A DNA stretch of 64,000 nt from Massilia sp. H6 (GTDB lineage: Bacteria; Pseudomonadota; Gammaproteobacteria; Burkholderiales; Burkholderiaceae_D): contig NZ_CP103371.1 in NCBI RefSeq assembly GCF_024802625.1, forward strand, positions 62,001 to 126,000. The letters run 5' to 3'. Each line of letters begins with the position of its first letter. Position 1 is the stretch's first letter. This document shows, piece after piece, positions 1-9,001 of the stretch. The notes beneath the pieces are model-generated. The model did no database searches. It saw only the letters and a list, made by a program, of their open reading frames with translations, and had not been told where the DNA came from. Both the position numbers and the translations under genes were made by a program.

Positions 1-964
1 GTGCCTGCTGTTCTTCGCCTTCTTCACGCTTGCCCTGACGGCGGCGTTCTCGTGGAGCGGTGGCCCCGAAGAAGATTCGTGGGAAAAAACCATTGGCCTC
101 TACCTCGATGGCGGCGTCGCCTTCGTGCGCAACACGATGGCCCTGCTCGAGAAGAAATTCCCGCTGCTAGCCGAGATGCACCTGACCTCCACCGTCAACG
201 CAGCCTTCCGCACCTTCACCGACAACTTCGCCGAGCAGCACCTGGGCGAGATCGTGGTCGCGGTGGCGACCTGGATTCCTTCGCTGCTGCTGGTGCCATT
301 TTTGACCTTCTTTTTCCTGCGCGACGGCCTGCGCTTCAAGAGCTTTTTGGCGCGTGCGGTACCAAACGCCTACTTCGAACGCGCTCTTAATTTACTGCAC
401 GAGGTCGACCAGACCGCGCGCCGCTACTTCGAAGGCCTGATCAAGCTCACTTTTCTCGATACCGCGGTGCTGGCGCTGGGCCTGTGGGCGATCGGCGTGT
501 CGTCACCCTTGCTGCTGGGCCTGATATCGGCCCTGCTGGCTTGGGTGCCCTTTGTCGGTTCGGTGGCGGGCTGCGTGCTGGTGGTGATCGTGGCCTCGAC
601 CGACGCCCCCGACAACCCCCTCATCGCCTACGGCGCGATCGGTGTGTTCGTGCTGGTGCGCCTGCTGGATGACTTCATTTTCATGCCGCTAACCCTGGGC
701 CGCAGCCTGCGCGTGCATCCGCTGGTGACGGTGCTGATGATCTTCGCCGGCGGCGCGCTGGCCGGCGTGGTGGGCCTGATGCTGGTGCTGCCGCTGCTGG
801 GCGTGGTGATGGTCATTGGCGAAACACTGGGTCGACTGGTGACCAATCCGCGCCTGCGAGCGCGGCACCGGTACGCGCGCGCGCTGCGCACCCGGCAGGC
901 CAGCGTGGATCTCGATATCGCGCGCGAGCGGCGCGGAGCGCCCACGCCGAACGCTGGCTTGTAA
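1..964 (+). CDS. AI-2E family transporter (5'-truncated)
   Basis: The reading frame is open from base 2 to the stop at 962-964, giving about 320 residues with the N-terminus outside the window. Hydrophobic segments alternate with a soluble loop that contains a tract of charged residues. A run of helices near the end (IGVSSPLLLGLISALLAWVP, then FVGSVAGCVLVVIV) and the motif LLDDFIFMP are typical of the PerM/TqsA/YdiK (AI-2E exporter) superfamily of inner-membrane permeases. Substrates in this family are often unknown, and autoinducer-2 export is only one documented role. An internal ATG at 125 is not a credible start, because the coding frame and a membrane helix continue upstream of it. The next gene is convergent, only about 40 bases away. 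Confidence 0.8.
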   Translation, partial: CLLFFAFFTLALTAAFSWSGGPEEDSWEKTIGLYLDGGVAFVRNTMALLEKKFPLLAEMHLTSTVNAAFRTFTDNFAEQHLGEIVVAVATWIPSLLLVPFLTFFFLRDGLRFKSFLARAVPNAYFERALNLLHEVDQTARRYFEGLIKLTFLDTAVLALGLWAIGVSSPLLLGLISALLAWVPFVGSVAGCVLVVIVASTDAPDNPLIAYGAIGVFVLVRLLDDFIFMPLTLGRSLRVHPLVTVLMIFAGGALAGVVGLMLVLPLLGVVMVIGETLGRLVTNPRLRARHRYARALRTRQASVDLDIARERRGAPTPNAGL

Positions 965-1003
965 CGAACAAACCGGAGCCTGAGCTCCGGTTGTTCATTC
1001 ATC

Positions 1004-3286
1004 TCAGCGCTTGCTGCCGCTTGCCTTGGGTTTGGACTTGATGGTCGACAGGATCGACGGCTTGACCCGGGACGGCGGCGCCATGAACGGCGTGCCGGCA
1101 GGCGCACTGCGGCCCCCCGTGCGGCCTTCCGGCGCGCGCGGGGCACGCTTGGACGCTACTTCGATCACGCGGCCTTTCGGCGCGGCGCTTGGCGGGCGGC
1201 GCTCGTCGCGCATGCCATGCATGGCGCCATCGTCGGTCGCCGGAATCAGGTGGCGTTCGCCGTTGCCGATCAGGTCGGCGCGGCCCATGCGGCGCAGCCC
1301 CTCGCGGATGATCGGCCAGTTTTCCGGATCGTAATAGCGCAAGAACGCCTTGTGCAGCTTGCGCGTCTTGCCGCTCTTGGCCGTCTCGACGGTTTCCGAA
1401 TCTTCGGTGACCTTGGCCAGCGGGTTCTTGCGCGAGTGGTACATGGTGGTCGCCATCGCCATCGGCGTCGGCGTGAAGGTCTGTACCTGGTCGAGCTTGA
1501 AGTTGTTCTTCTTCAGCCACAGCGCCAGGTTCAGCATGTCCTCGTCGGTTGAACCGGGGTGGGCCGCGATGAAATACGGGATCAGGTACTGCTTCTTGCC
1601 CGCCTCGAGCGAATACTTGTCGAACAGGCGCTTGAATTCATCATAGGCGCCGATCCCCGGCTTCATCATTTTGGAGAGCGTGCCGGCCTCGGTGTGCTCC
1701 GGCGCGATCTTGAGCAGGCCGCCCACGTGGTGGGTGACCAGTTCTTTCACGTATTCGGGCGAACGCACCGCCAGGTCGTAGCGCAGGCCGGAACCGATCA
1801 GGATCTTCTTGATGCCAGGGATCGCGCGCGCCTTGCGGTACAGCGAGATCAGCTTGCTGTGGTCGGTACCGAGATTGCTGCAGATGGTCGGATATACACA
1901 CGACAAACGGCGGCAGGATTCCTCGATCGTCTTGTCCTTGCAGGCCAGGCGGTACATGTTGGCGGTCGGGCCACCAAGGTCGGTGATCGTGCCGCCAAAG
2001 TTCTTGGTGGTGTCGCGAATCAGTTCGATCTCGCGCAGGATCGAGGGCTCCGAGCGGCTCTGGATGATGCGGCCTTCGTGCTCGGTGATCGAGCAGAAAG
2101 TGCAGCCGCCGAAGCAGCCGCGCATGATGTTGACCGAATAGCGGATCATTTCCCAGGCCGGGATATGGGCCTTGCCATAGCTCGGGTGCGGCGCGCGTGC
2201 GTACGGCAGGTCGTAGACGTTGTCCATCTCGTCCATCGCCAGCGGCAGCGGCGGCGCGTTGAGCCAGACGTCGCGGTCGCCGTGGGCCTGCACCAGCGCC
2301 CGCGCATTGCCCGGATTCGACTCGAGGTGGAACACGCGCGAGGCGTGCGCATACATGACCGGGTCGACACTGACGGTGTCGAAACTGGGCAGGCGCACCA
2401 CGGTCTTGCGCGCCTTTTCACGGGCGGCGGCCTGGCGCTCTTCGCGCGTCATGATGATGATGGGTTTGGCCACCGGCTCCGGCGCGGCGTTGTCGAGCGC
2501 GCAGGCGGTCGGGTCTTCCAGCGCCATCGCATAGGGATTCGGCTGCTTGTCGATGCGGCCCGGCACGTCGACCCGGGTCGAATTATGCACGCTCCATTCG
2601 TCATCCGGCAGCCAGCCTTGCGGCACCAGGAAGGCGGTGCCACGCAGGTCGCGAATGTCGCGGATCGATTCGCCCGCGGCCAGGCGGCGGGTCACATCGA
2701 CCAGCGCCCGCTCGGCATTGCCAAAAATGAGCAAATCGGCTTTCGATTCGAACAGCACTGAGCGGCGCACCTTGTCCGACCAGTAGTCGTAGTGGGCAAT
2801 GCGGCGCAGCGACGCTTCGATGCTGCCGGCGATGACCGGTACGCCTGGGAAGGCTTCACGGGCGCGTTGGCAATAGACGGTCACGGCGCGGTCGGGACGC
2901 TTGTTCGGCTCGGCGTTCGGGGTATAGGCGTCGTCGGAACGGATCTTGCGGTCGGCCGTGTAGCGGTTGACCATCGAGTCCATGTTACCGGCGGTGACAC
3001 CCCAGTACAGATTCGGCTTGCCCAGCGCGCGGAACGGCTCGACCGAGGTCCAGTCGGGCTGGCTGATGATACCGACCCGGTAGCCCTGCGATTCGAGCAA
3101 GCGGCCCACCAGCGCCATCCCGAAGCTCGGATGGTCGATATAGGCATCGCCGGTAATCAGGATGATGTCGCACGAGTCCCAGCCCAGCGCGGTCATTTCG
3201 GCGCGGGTCATCGGGAGGAAAGGCGCGGCAGGGCCGCGGCTGGAGCGCTTGACGACGCTCGCGAAAAGGTTTACTGGGGAGTTCAT
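1004..3286 (-). CDS. YgiQ family radical SAM protein
   Basis: This is a 760-residue protein. The radical-SAM cluster motif CxxxCxxC is at residues 391-398 (CFGGCTFC), which would hold the 4Fe-4S cluster that cleaves S-adenosylmethionine. The N-terminal 300 residues form the UPF0313/YgiQ-type cobalamin-binding-like domain ([16 protein letters not shown] at about 41-56, the [15 protein letters not shown] region near 155-169). The C-terminal 80 residues are basic, proline/alanine rich and look disordered. Length and architecture match the YgiQ family, whose biochemical reaction has not been established. The start at 3286 is the first ATG before the conserved N-terminus. The gene appears to stand alone. 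Confidence 0.9.
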   Translation of the reverse strand: MNSPVNLFASVVKRSSRGPAAPFLPMTRAEMTALGWDSCDIILITGDAYIDHPSFGMALVGRLLESQGYRVGIISQPDWTSVEPFRALGKPNLYWGVTAGNMDSMVNRYTADRKIRSDDAYTPNAEPNKRPDRAVTVYCQRAREAFPGVPVIAGSIEASLRRIAHYDYWSDKVRRSVLFESKADLLIFGNAERALVDVTRRLAAGESIRDIRDLRGTAFLVPQGWLPDDEWSVHNSTRVDVPGRIDKQPNPYAMALEDPTACALDNAAPEPVAKPIIIMTREERQAAAREKARKTVVRLPSFDTVSVDPVMYAHASRVFHLESNPGNARALVQAHGDRDVWLNAPPLPLAMDEMDNVYDLPYARAPHPSYGKAHIPAWEMIRYSVNIMRGCFGGCTFCSITEHEGRIIQSRSEPSILREIELIRDTTKNFGGTITDLGGPTANMYRLACKDKTIEESCRRLSCVYPTICSNLGTDHSKLISLYRKARAIPGIKKILIGSGLRYDLAVRSPEYVKELVTHHVGGLLKIAPEHTEAGTLSKMMKPGIGAYDEFKRLFDKYSLEAGKKQYLIPYFIAAHPGSTDEDMLNLALWLKKNNFKLDQVQTFTPTPMAMATTMYHSRKNPLAKVTEDSETVETAKSGKTRKLHKAFLRYYDPENWPIIREGLRRMGRADLIGNGERHLIPATDDGAMHGMRDERRPPSAAPKGRVIEVASKRAPRAPEGRTGGRSAPAGTPFMAPPSRVKPSILSTIKSKPKASGSKR

Positions 3287-3386
3287 TGGCCGGTATTGTA
3301 CCGGAAAACCCGTTCGGGTCGGCCTGCCGGCCGAAAAATGGCTTACTTATCAATGACTTGTGGTAAGTCAGCAGGCCAGTACCAGT

Positions 3387-3683
3387 TCAAATGCCCATAT
3401 TCGACAGGATATTGCCTAATTCGCGCAGGCCGGTCGAGACGGTCGGGTGGCGGGCATTGAAGCGAGCCGCCAGTTCCTGGGTGCGCGAGGACAGGCCATA
3501 CGTATTGTTGTCGAGCTCTTGCTCGGCTCGGCGCTCGAGCACTTTGTCGATGTCGCCGTCGAGCTGGCGCAGCAGGGTTTCCAGTTCGGGGTCGACGTCG
3601 CCGGTTTCCTGGAGCTGGCGGTGCAGGGCTTTGAGCCGCGTTTTCAGGATGGCATCGCTATCGTTGATATTCTCGTTCAGCAT
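3387..3683 (-). CDS. DUF4404 family protein
   Basis: A small acidic helical protein of 98 residues. It has a coiled-coil-like N-terminal half (LKTRLKALHRQLQETG) followed by a conserved-looking tail with NARHPTVSTGLRELGN and NILSNMGI. This pattern matches the DUF4404 family, which has no assigned function. It lies 11 bases downstream of the VF530-type gene on the same strand, so the two probably share one mRNA. No signal peptide or membrane segment is visible. Confidence 0.75.
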   Translation of the reverse strand: MLNENINDSDAILKTRLKALHRQLQETGDVDPELETLLRQLDGDIDKVLERRAEQELDNNTYGLSSRTQELAARFNARHPTVSTGLRELGNILSNMGI

Positions 3684-3694
3684 TGTCGTTCTCG

Positions 3695-3907
3695 CTAGTT
3701 GGTAAAGCGGGTTTCAAGGTACAGCGCCTCGACCTGCTCGCGCGCCCACGGGGTGCGGCGCAGAAACTTCAGGCTCGACTTGATGCTCGGGTCTTTCTGG
3801 AAGCAGTTGATATCGATCCGGCGGCCAAGTTTTTCCCAGCCATAGTGCTCGACCAGGCGGGTTAACACCGATTCTAAAGTAATACCTTCGAGGGATTGAA
3901 CACGCAT
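3695..3907 (-). CDS. VF530 family (DUF2132) small protein
   Basis: 70 residues that match the VF530/DUF2132 family almost throughout: [20 protein letters not shown], then [20 protein letters not shown] and [13 protein letters not shown]. The family is a compact helical fold suggested to bind DNA; its role is unknown. It probably forms a two-gene unit with the DUF4404 gene immediately downstream. The ATG at 3907 gives the expected family length. Confidence 0.85.
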   Translation of the reverse strand: MRVQSLEGITLESVLTRLVEHYGWEKLGRRIDINCFQKDPSIKSSLKFLRRTPWAREQVEALYLETRFTN

Positions 3908-4016
3908 TGCTTGGGATTTGTTCTGGAGATGGAGTCATGTGCAGTTATACACTGGATCGGAACAATGCCTGCGGGTGCGGCGCTTCGTGCGCTGGTTGAA
4001 CCGCACCGCGGGCAAG

Positions 4017-4044
4017 CTAGCGGCTGCGTTATCGCAGCCGCTAG
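4017..4044. terminator. perfect 12-bp hairpin after dcp copy 1
   Basis: Arms 4017-4028 and 4033-4044 are perfectly complementary (CTAGCGGCTGCG) around a 4-base loop. It starts six bases past the stop codon of the M3 peptidase on the minus strand. There is no T-run after it on either strand, so it may act as a 3'-end stabilising hairpin or a U-tract-less terminator. Confidence 0.6.
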
Positions 4045-4049
4045 CAGCA

Positions 4050-6176
4050 TCAGTTCCCGGTCAGGCCCCGACGCTCCAGCAGCGGCTGCACCTTCGCATC
4101 GCGTCCGCTGAAGTTGCGGTACATCTGCATCGCATCGAGCGTACCCCCGCGCGACAGCAGCGTCTTGCGGAAGTGGTCGCCGTTCTTGCGGGTCAGGCCG
4201 CCGTTTTCCTTGAACCAGTTGACGGTATCGGCATCGAGCTTCTCAGCCCACAGGTAGCCGTAATAGCCGGCCGAATAGCCGCCCGAGAAGGTGTGCGAGA
4301 AATACGTCGTGCGGTAGCGCGGCGGCACCAGTGCGAAGTCCACGCCGGCTTTCTTGAGCGCTTCGGCTTCAAAGGCCAGTACATTCGTCGGGATCTGGTC
4401 CGGCCCCAACTGGTGCCAGGCCTGGTCCAGCAGCGAGGCGGCCAGGTACTCAGTGGTGCGGAAACCTTCGTTGAACTGCTGCGAGGCTTGTACCTTCTCC
4501 AGCAACTCTTTAGGCATCGGCGCGCCGGTCTGGTAATGCTTCGCGTAGTTGGCCAGCACTTCCGGATAGGCCATCCACATCTCGTTGACCTGCGACGGAA
4601 ATTCGACATAGTCGCGCGGCACGCGCGAGCCCGAGAAGCGCGGGTATTTCACATCCGAGAACATGCCGTGCAGCGCGTGGCCGAACTCGTGGAACGTGGT
4701 GCGCACTTCGTCATACGTCAGCAAGGTCGGCTCGCCCGCGGCCGGCTTGGCAATGTTCAGGTTGTTGGCGATGACCGGTGTCGTCCCCATCAGCTTGCTT
4801 TGCGCGACCAGGGCATTGGCCCAGGCGCCGCCACGCTTGTTGGCGCGTGCATATGGGTCAAAGGTGAAGATGGCGAGCTGCTTGCCATCGACGTCGAACA
4901 CGTCGAACATGCGCACGTCTTCGACATAGCTTGGCAAGTCCTTGCGTTCCTTGAAGGTAATGCCGAATTCCTTGGTCGCGGCGAAGAACACGCCATCGAC
5001 CAGCACGCGGTTGAGCTCAAAGTACGGTCGCAGCTGGCTGGCGTCGAACGCATACTTGGCGGCGCGTACCTTGTCGCTGTAGAAGGCCCAGTCGTGGGCG
5101 GCGGCCTGGAAGCCTCCTTTTTCGGCATCGATCACCTGCTGGATCTCGGCCGCCTCCTTGCGTGCATTGTTCACGGCCGGCTTGGCGAATTCGGCCAGCA
5201 GGCTGTTGACGGCACCGGTGGTCTTGGCGGTCTGGTCTTCCAGGCTGTAGGCGGCGTGGTTCGGGTAACCCAGCAGCGTGGCGCGCTCGGCGCGCAGCTT
5301 GACCAGCTTGAGCACGAGCTCACGGTTATCGAATTCACCGCCGCGCGAACCGCGCGCCATCGAGGCCGCCAGCAGCTTTTCGCGGGTGGCGCGGTTGGTC
5401 AGTACCGACAGGCCGGCCTGCTGCGTGGTGTTCACCACGGGAATCACGAACTTGCCTTTCAGGCCACGCTTTTCCGCTTCCGCAGCAGCGGCATCGATCG
5501 CCTTTTCCGGCATGCCGGCCAGTTCAAGGCGGGTGTCGACGACCAGCGCCGATGCATTGGATTCTTTCAGCACGTTCTGGGCGAACTGGGTCGACAGCGC
5601 GGCCAGTTCACCGTTCATCGCCTTGAGCTTGAGCTTGTCGGCATCGGACAACTTGGCGCCGGCGCGGACGAAATCGGTGTGGTAACGCTCGACCAGGTAT
5701 TGCGATTCCGCGTCCAGGCCCAGCTTGGTGCGCTTGTCGTACAGTGCTTTTACGCGCGCGTACAGCTTCGGGTTCAGGCGGATGGCGTCGCTGTGGGCGG
5801 ACAGTTGCGGCGCCAGTTGCTTGTCGAGCGCCTGCAGGGTCGGGTTGGTGTACGAACCGTTGAGGGTGCCGAAGACAATGCCGACACGGTTGAGCAACTG
5901 GCCCGAACGCTCCATCGCGACGATGGTGTTTTCAAACGTTGGCGCGGCCTTGTTGTTGGCGATCTTTTCGATCTCCGCGGCCTGCTGGCGCATGCCCTCA
6001 AGGTAGGCCGGAGCGAAGTGCTCGTTCTTGATCTTGTCGAAGGCAGGGTACTGCAATGGCAGGGTGCTCGGCTTCGCGAACGGGTTCGACGCTTCGAGCA
6101 TCGAGCTTGGTGCGGCATAGGCCAGGTTGGCGGCGACGCTGGCAGCGGCGACCAGCAGGATGTGGGGACGGGTCAT
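4050..6176 (-). CDS. dcp: secreted M3 family metallopeptidase (peptidyl-dipeptidase Dcp type), copy 1
   Basis: 708 residues. An N-terminal signal peptide ends near the AYA-APS junction at about residue 21, so the enzyme should be exported. The zinc site HEFGH lies at residues 496-500, with the downstream glutamate in the YVEFPSQVNEMW segment acting as third ligand. The C-terminal PPRYRTTYFSHTFSGGYSAG block is characteristic of the Dcp branch of the M3 family, which releases C-terminal dipeptides from oligopeptides. It lies 82 bases downstream of a second, very similar gene on the same strand, so the pair looks like a tandem duplication. The hairpin at 6210-6252 lies between them, so this copy may be transcribed separately. 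A gagagccc tract precedes the ATG. Confidence 0.92.
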   Translation of the reverse strand: MTRPHILLVAAASVAANLAYAAPSSMLEASNPFAKPSTLPLQYPAFDKIKNEHFAPAYLEGMRQQAAEIEKIANNKAAPTFENTIVAMERSGQLLNRVGIVFGTLNGSYTNPTLQALDKQLAPQLSAHSDAIRLNPKLYARVKALYDKRTKLGLDAESQYLVERYHTDFVRAGAKLSDADKLKLKAMNGELAALSTQFAQNVLKESNASALVVDTRLELAGMPEKAIDAAAAEAEKRGLKGKFVIPVVNTTQQAGLSVLTNRATREKLLAASMARGSRGGEFDNRELVLKLVKLRAERATLLGYPNHAAYSLEDQTAKTTGAVNSLLAEFAKPAVNNARKEAAEIQQVIDAEKGGFQAAAHDWAFYSDKVRAAKYAFDASQLRPYFELNRVLVDGVFFAATKEFGITFKERKDLPSYVEDVRMFDVFDVDGKQLAIFTFDPYARANKRGGAWANALVAQSKLMGTTPVIANNLNIAKPAAGEPTLLTYDEVRTTFHEFGHALHGMFSDVKYPRFSGSRVPRDYVEFPSQVNEMWMAYPEVLANYAKHYQTGAPMPKELLEKVQASQQFNEGFRTTEYLAASLLDQAWHQLGPDQIPTNVLAFEAEALKKAGVDFALVPPRYRTTYFSHTFSGGYSAGYYGYLWAEKLDADTVNWFKENGGLTRKNGDHFRKTLLSRGGTLDAMQMYRNFSGRDAKVQPLLERRGLTGN

Positions 6177-6209
6177 GGGCTCTCGTTATGGTGGGTAGTG
6201 AGAACAACA

Positions 6210-6252
6210 CGCCGTTCCTTTCCGCGGCTTATGGCTGCAGAAAGGAACGGCG
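6210..6252 (-). terminator. long hairpin between the two dcp copies
   Basis: The outer arms 6210-6221 and 6241-6252 are perfectly complementary over 12 bp (CGCCGTTCCTTT). The inner arms (6222-6228 and 6234-6240) extend the stem with one mismatch and one wobble, leaving a 5-base loop. It begins about seven bases beyond the stop codon of dcp copy 2. A T-run after the stem is absent. Confidence 0.7.
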
Positions 6253-6258
6253 CAGGGA

Positions 6259-8418
6259 TTAATTATCGGTCAGGCCGGTCTGCGTCAGGCCGCGGCGCTC
6301 GAGCAAGGGTTCGATCACAGGATCGCGGCCGCGGAAGTTGCGGAACAGGTCCATCGCATCTGCCGTACCGCCGCGCGAGAGCAGCGTCTTGCGGAAGTGG
6401 TCGCCGTTCTTGCGCGACAGGCCGCCGTTTTGCATGAACCACTGCACCGTGTCGGCATCGAGCTTTTCACTCCACAGGTAGGCGTAGTAGCCGGCCGAAT
6501 AGCCGCCGTTCATCGAGTGCGAGAAATACGTGGTGCGGTAACGTGGCGGCACCGGTGCGAAGTCCACGCCGGCCTCCTTGAGCGCCTGGGCCTCGAACGA
6601 CAGCACATCAAGCGGGACCTGCGAGGGCTTGAGCTGGTGCCAGCGCTGGTCGATCAGCGAAGCGGCCAGGTATTCGGTCGTCATGTAGCCCTGATTGAAC
6701 TTTTTAGAAGCGACCACCTTGTCGAGCAGCGCCGATGGCATCGGCGCGCCGGTCTGGTAGTGCTTCGCATAGTTGCTCAGCACTTCTGGCCAGATTGCCC
6801 ACATCTCGTTGACCTGCGACGGGTATTCGACGAAGTCGCGCGGCACGCTGGTGCCCGAGAAATGCGGGTATTTCACGTTCGAGAACATGCCGTGCAGCGC
6901 GTGGCCGAACTCGTGGAACATGGTGCGCACCTCGTCGTAGGTCAGCAGCGTCGGCTGCCCGGCGGGCGGCTTCGGGATATTCTGGTGGTTGCCGACCACC
7001 GGCTTGTTGCCCAGCAAATGAGACTGCGAGACGTATTCGTTCATCCAGGCGCCGCCCTGCTTGTTGCCGCGTGCATAAGGGTCGAACAGGAAGATCGCCA
7101 GCTGCTCACCGTCGTGGTCGAACACATCGAACACACGCACATCCGCGTCGTACACCGGCAGGTCCTTGCGTTCCTTGAAGGTGATGCCGTATTCCTTGGT
7201 GGCGGCGAAGAACACGCCGTCGGTCAGCACGCGGTTGAGCTCGAAATATGGGCGCAGCTGGTTCTCGTCGAAGTTGTACTTCGCGGCGCGCACCTTGTCC
7301 TGGTAGATCGGCCAGTCGTAGCTGGCAACCTGGAAGCCCCCTTTCTCGGCGTCGATCACCTTCTGGATCTCGGCAGCTTCCTTGCGCGCGTTGTTTACGG
7401 CCGGCTTGGCCAGTTCGGCCAGCAGCTTGTTGACGGCAGCCGGGTTCTTGGCGGTTTCCAGCTCCTGCGAATAAGCCGCATAGTTCGGGTAACCGAGCAG
7501 CACGGCGCGCTCGGCGCGCAGCTTGGCCAGGCGCAGCACCAGCGCGCGGGTATCGAATTCGCCGCCGCGGCTGCCGCGGTTGAGGGACGCGGCCATCAGC
7601 CGCTCGCGCGTGCCGCGGTTGGTCAATGTTGCCAGCGGCGGCTGGCTGCTGGTATTGACGAGGGCGATCGCATATTTTTCTTTCAAGCCGCGCTTTTGCG
7701 CCTCGAGCGCGGCGGCATTGATCTCGGCATCCGAAAAGCCGGCCAGCTCGGCGCGCGTATCGACGATCAGCGCCGATGCATTGGCTTCCTTGAGCACGCG
7801 CTGCGAAAAGTCGGACTGCAGCGAAGCGATCTCGCTATTGTATTTCTTGAGCTTGTCCTTGTTGGCGCTGGACAGGTTGGCGCCGGCGCGTACGAACTCC
7901 TTGTACACGCGCTCGAGCAGGTGCTTCGACTCAGCGTCCAGGCCAAGCGTGGCGCGCTTGTCGTGCAGCGTCTTGACGCGCTTGAACAGGGCCGGATTAA
8001 GGTAGATCGTGTCGTTGTGCGCCGCCAGCTTGGGCGACATCTCGCGATCAACCGCGTCGAGCGTATCGTTGGTGTTGGCGGTTTGCAGGTTCGAGAACGT
8101 TGCGGCTACGCGCGAGAGCATCTGGCCGGCCCGCTCCATTGCCACGATGGTGTTGTCGAACGTCGGCGCAGATTTGCTGGCCGCGATCGCGTCGATCTCG
8201 CGCAGGTGCTCGGCCATGCCGGCCGCGTACGCAGGCAGGAAGTGCTCGTTCTTGATCTTGTCGAAGGCCGGGTAGTGCAGCGGCAGGCTGCTTGGCCGGG
8301 CGAACGGATTGGAGGCGTCGAGCGAGGCTGCGGCAGGCGCCGCGAATGCAGCCGCGTGCGCAAGCGCGAGGCTGGCGGCAACGATGAGCAGGTTTGGTCG
8401 GTTCATGAGTTCTTTCAC
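6259..8418 (-). CDS. dcp: secreted M3 family metallopeptidase (peptidyl-dipeptidase Dcp type), copy 2
   Basis: A close paralogue of the downstream gene, alignable from the signal peptide to the C-terminus. A hydrophobic export signal (LLIVAASLALAHAAAFAAPA) is followed by the Dcp start block NPFARPSSLPLHYPAFDKIK. The zinc motif HEFGH begins at residue 502 counted from the GTG. Two starts are possible: GTG at 8418 or ATG at 8406. The bases before the GTG (aagagccc) resemble those before the ATG of copy 1 (gagagccc), which favours the GTG or recent common ancestry of the 5' ends. The ATG lies after a weak AAAGA. Both proteins should act on peptides in the periplasm or outside the cell. Confidence 0.92.
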   Translation of the reverse strand: MKELMNRPNLLIVAASLALAHAAAFAAPAAASLDASNPFARPSSLPLHYPAFDKIKNEHFLPAYAAGMAEHLREIDAIAASKSAPTFDNTIVAMERAGQMLSRVAATFSNLQTANTNDTLDAVDREMSPKLAAHNDTIYLNPALFKRVKTLHDKRATLGLDAESKHLLERVYKEFVRAGANLSSANKDKLKKYNSEIASLQSDFSQRVLKEANASALIVDTRAELAGFSDAEINAAALEAQKRGLKEKYAIALVNTSSQPPLATLTNRGTRERLMAASLNRGSRGGEFDTRALVLRLAKLRAERAVLLGYPNYAAYSQELETAKNPAAVNKLLAELAKPAVNNARKEAAEIQKVIDAEKGGFQVASYDWPIYQDKVRAAKYNFDENQLRPYFELNRVLTDGVFFAATKEYGITFKERKDLPVYDADVRVFDVFDHDGEQLAIFLFDPYARGNKQGGAWMNEYVSQSHLLGNKPVVGNHQNIPKPPAGQPTLLTYDEVRTMFHEFGHALHGMFSNVKYPHFSGTSVPRDFVEYPSQVNEMWAIWPEVLSNYAKHYQTGAPMPSALLDKVVASKKFNQGYMTTEYLAASLIDQRWHQLKPSQVPLDVLSFEAQALKEAGVDFAPVPPRYRTTYFSHSMNGGYSAGYYAYLWSEKLDADTVQWFMQNGGLSRKNGDHFRKTLLSRGGTADAMDLFRNFRGRDPVIEPLLERRGLTQTGLTDN

Positions 8419-8742
8419 GGGCTCTTGGAAAGGAGCTGCCGGACGTGCTCGACAGCCGTTGCGCGAAGATCATAGCAGGCTTGGTCGCACATCGTCACGT
8501 CAAAGCGCGTACGCGTAGCGCATGTAATTACGCGCCGTATTGACGTTTGCGCCTGTCCGGCCAGGCCGGCGCAGGGTTGCTACGAACGCCTTGTTCGCAG
8601 CTGGCGCGGGCGCCGCGGGGTAGTGCTGGCGGGGTGGCGGTAATGGGCAGCGTCGACAGCGATTTGCAGGCTGTGTCTGGGACAGCGCTTGGGGCTAACG
8701 CTGACACGCGAAGCTAATGGTGCGCAGTGAAGCCGGCACCGA
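8419..8742. other. 324-bp gap between dcp copy 2 and slyX
   Basis: No credible gene is seen here. The 74-codon minus-strand frame at 8580-8804 overlaps slyX, is arginine-rich and looks like a shadow of GC-rich sequence. The part next to 8418 should hold the promoter of dcp copy 2, but no convincing -35/-10 pair was found. Confidence 0.5.
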
Positions 8743-8946
8743 TCAGTAATGCGGCGGGCGTTCGTTGACCGGCCCCTGGCGGCTGGTCTGCAGGTTACGG
8801 ACATGGTCCGCCAGCGCGGCCACCATCGCTTCGAGCTTGTCGATACGGCGGCCTTGCTGGTAGATAGTCTGGTTCAGGGTCTCGACCAGGTCTTCCTGGT
8901 GCGCGACCTTGATTTCAATGTCGACGAAACGGTCTTCTTGGTTCAC
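8743..8946 (-). CDS. slyX: SlyX family protein
   Basis: 67 residues with a predicted coiled coil and the family signature IEIKVAHQEDLVETLNQTIY, followed by QGRRIDKLEAMVAALADHVR and the usual C-terminal PPHY. SlyX is a small cytoplasmic coiled-coil protein of unknown biochemical role, found near FKBP or helicase genes in other proteobacteria. Here it is preceded by the M10-like protease gene on the same strand, 55 bases upstream. Confidence 0.88.
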   Translation of the reverse strand: MNQEDRFVDIEIKVAHQEDLVETLNQTIYQQGRRIDKLEAMVAALADHVRNLQTSRQGPVNERPPHY

Positions 8947-9001
8947 AGCAGGATCCTCGCGCTAAAGCCGGCATTATGCCAGCCCAAGCGCTCCATCCTG
9001 C

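Noticed and set aside
1559..2761. 400-codon plus-strand frame opposite the YgiQ gene
   Set aside because: No family similarity, and it mirrors conserved coding on the minus strand.
3354..3370. 6-bp hairpin (TGACTT/AAGTCA) after the DUF4404 gene
   Set aside because: Stem too short and lacking a T-run to call a terminator.
3918..8475. Two long plus-strand frames (839 and 692 codons) opposite the dcp genes
   Set aside because: They are antisense shadows of high-GC codons. The proteins are rich in Arg, Val and Gly-His runs, have no recognisable domain, and the opposite strand encodes clear peptidases.
8580..8804. 74-codon frame overlapping slyX
   Set aside because: Arginine-rich, overlaps a conserved gene and has no ribosome binding site.
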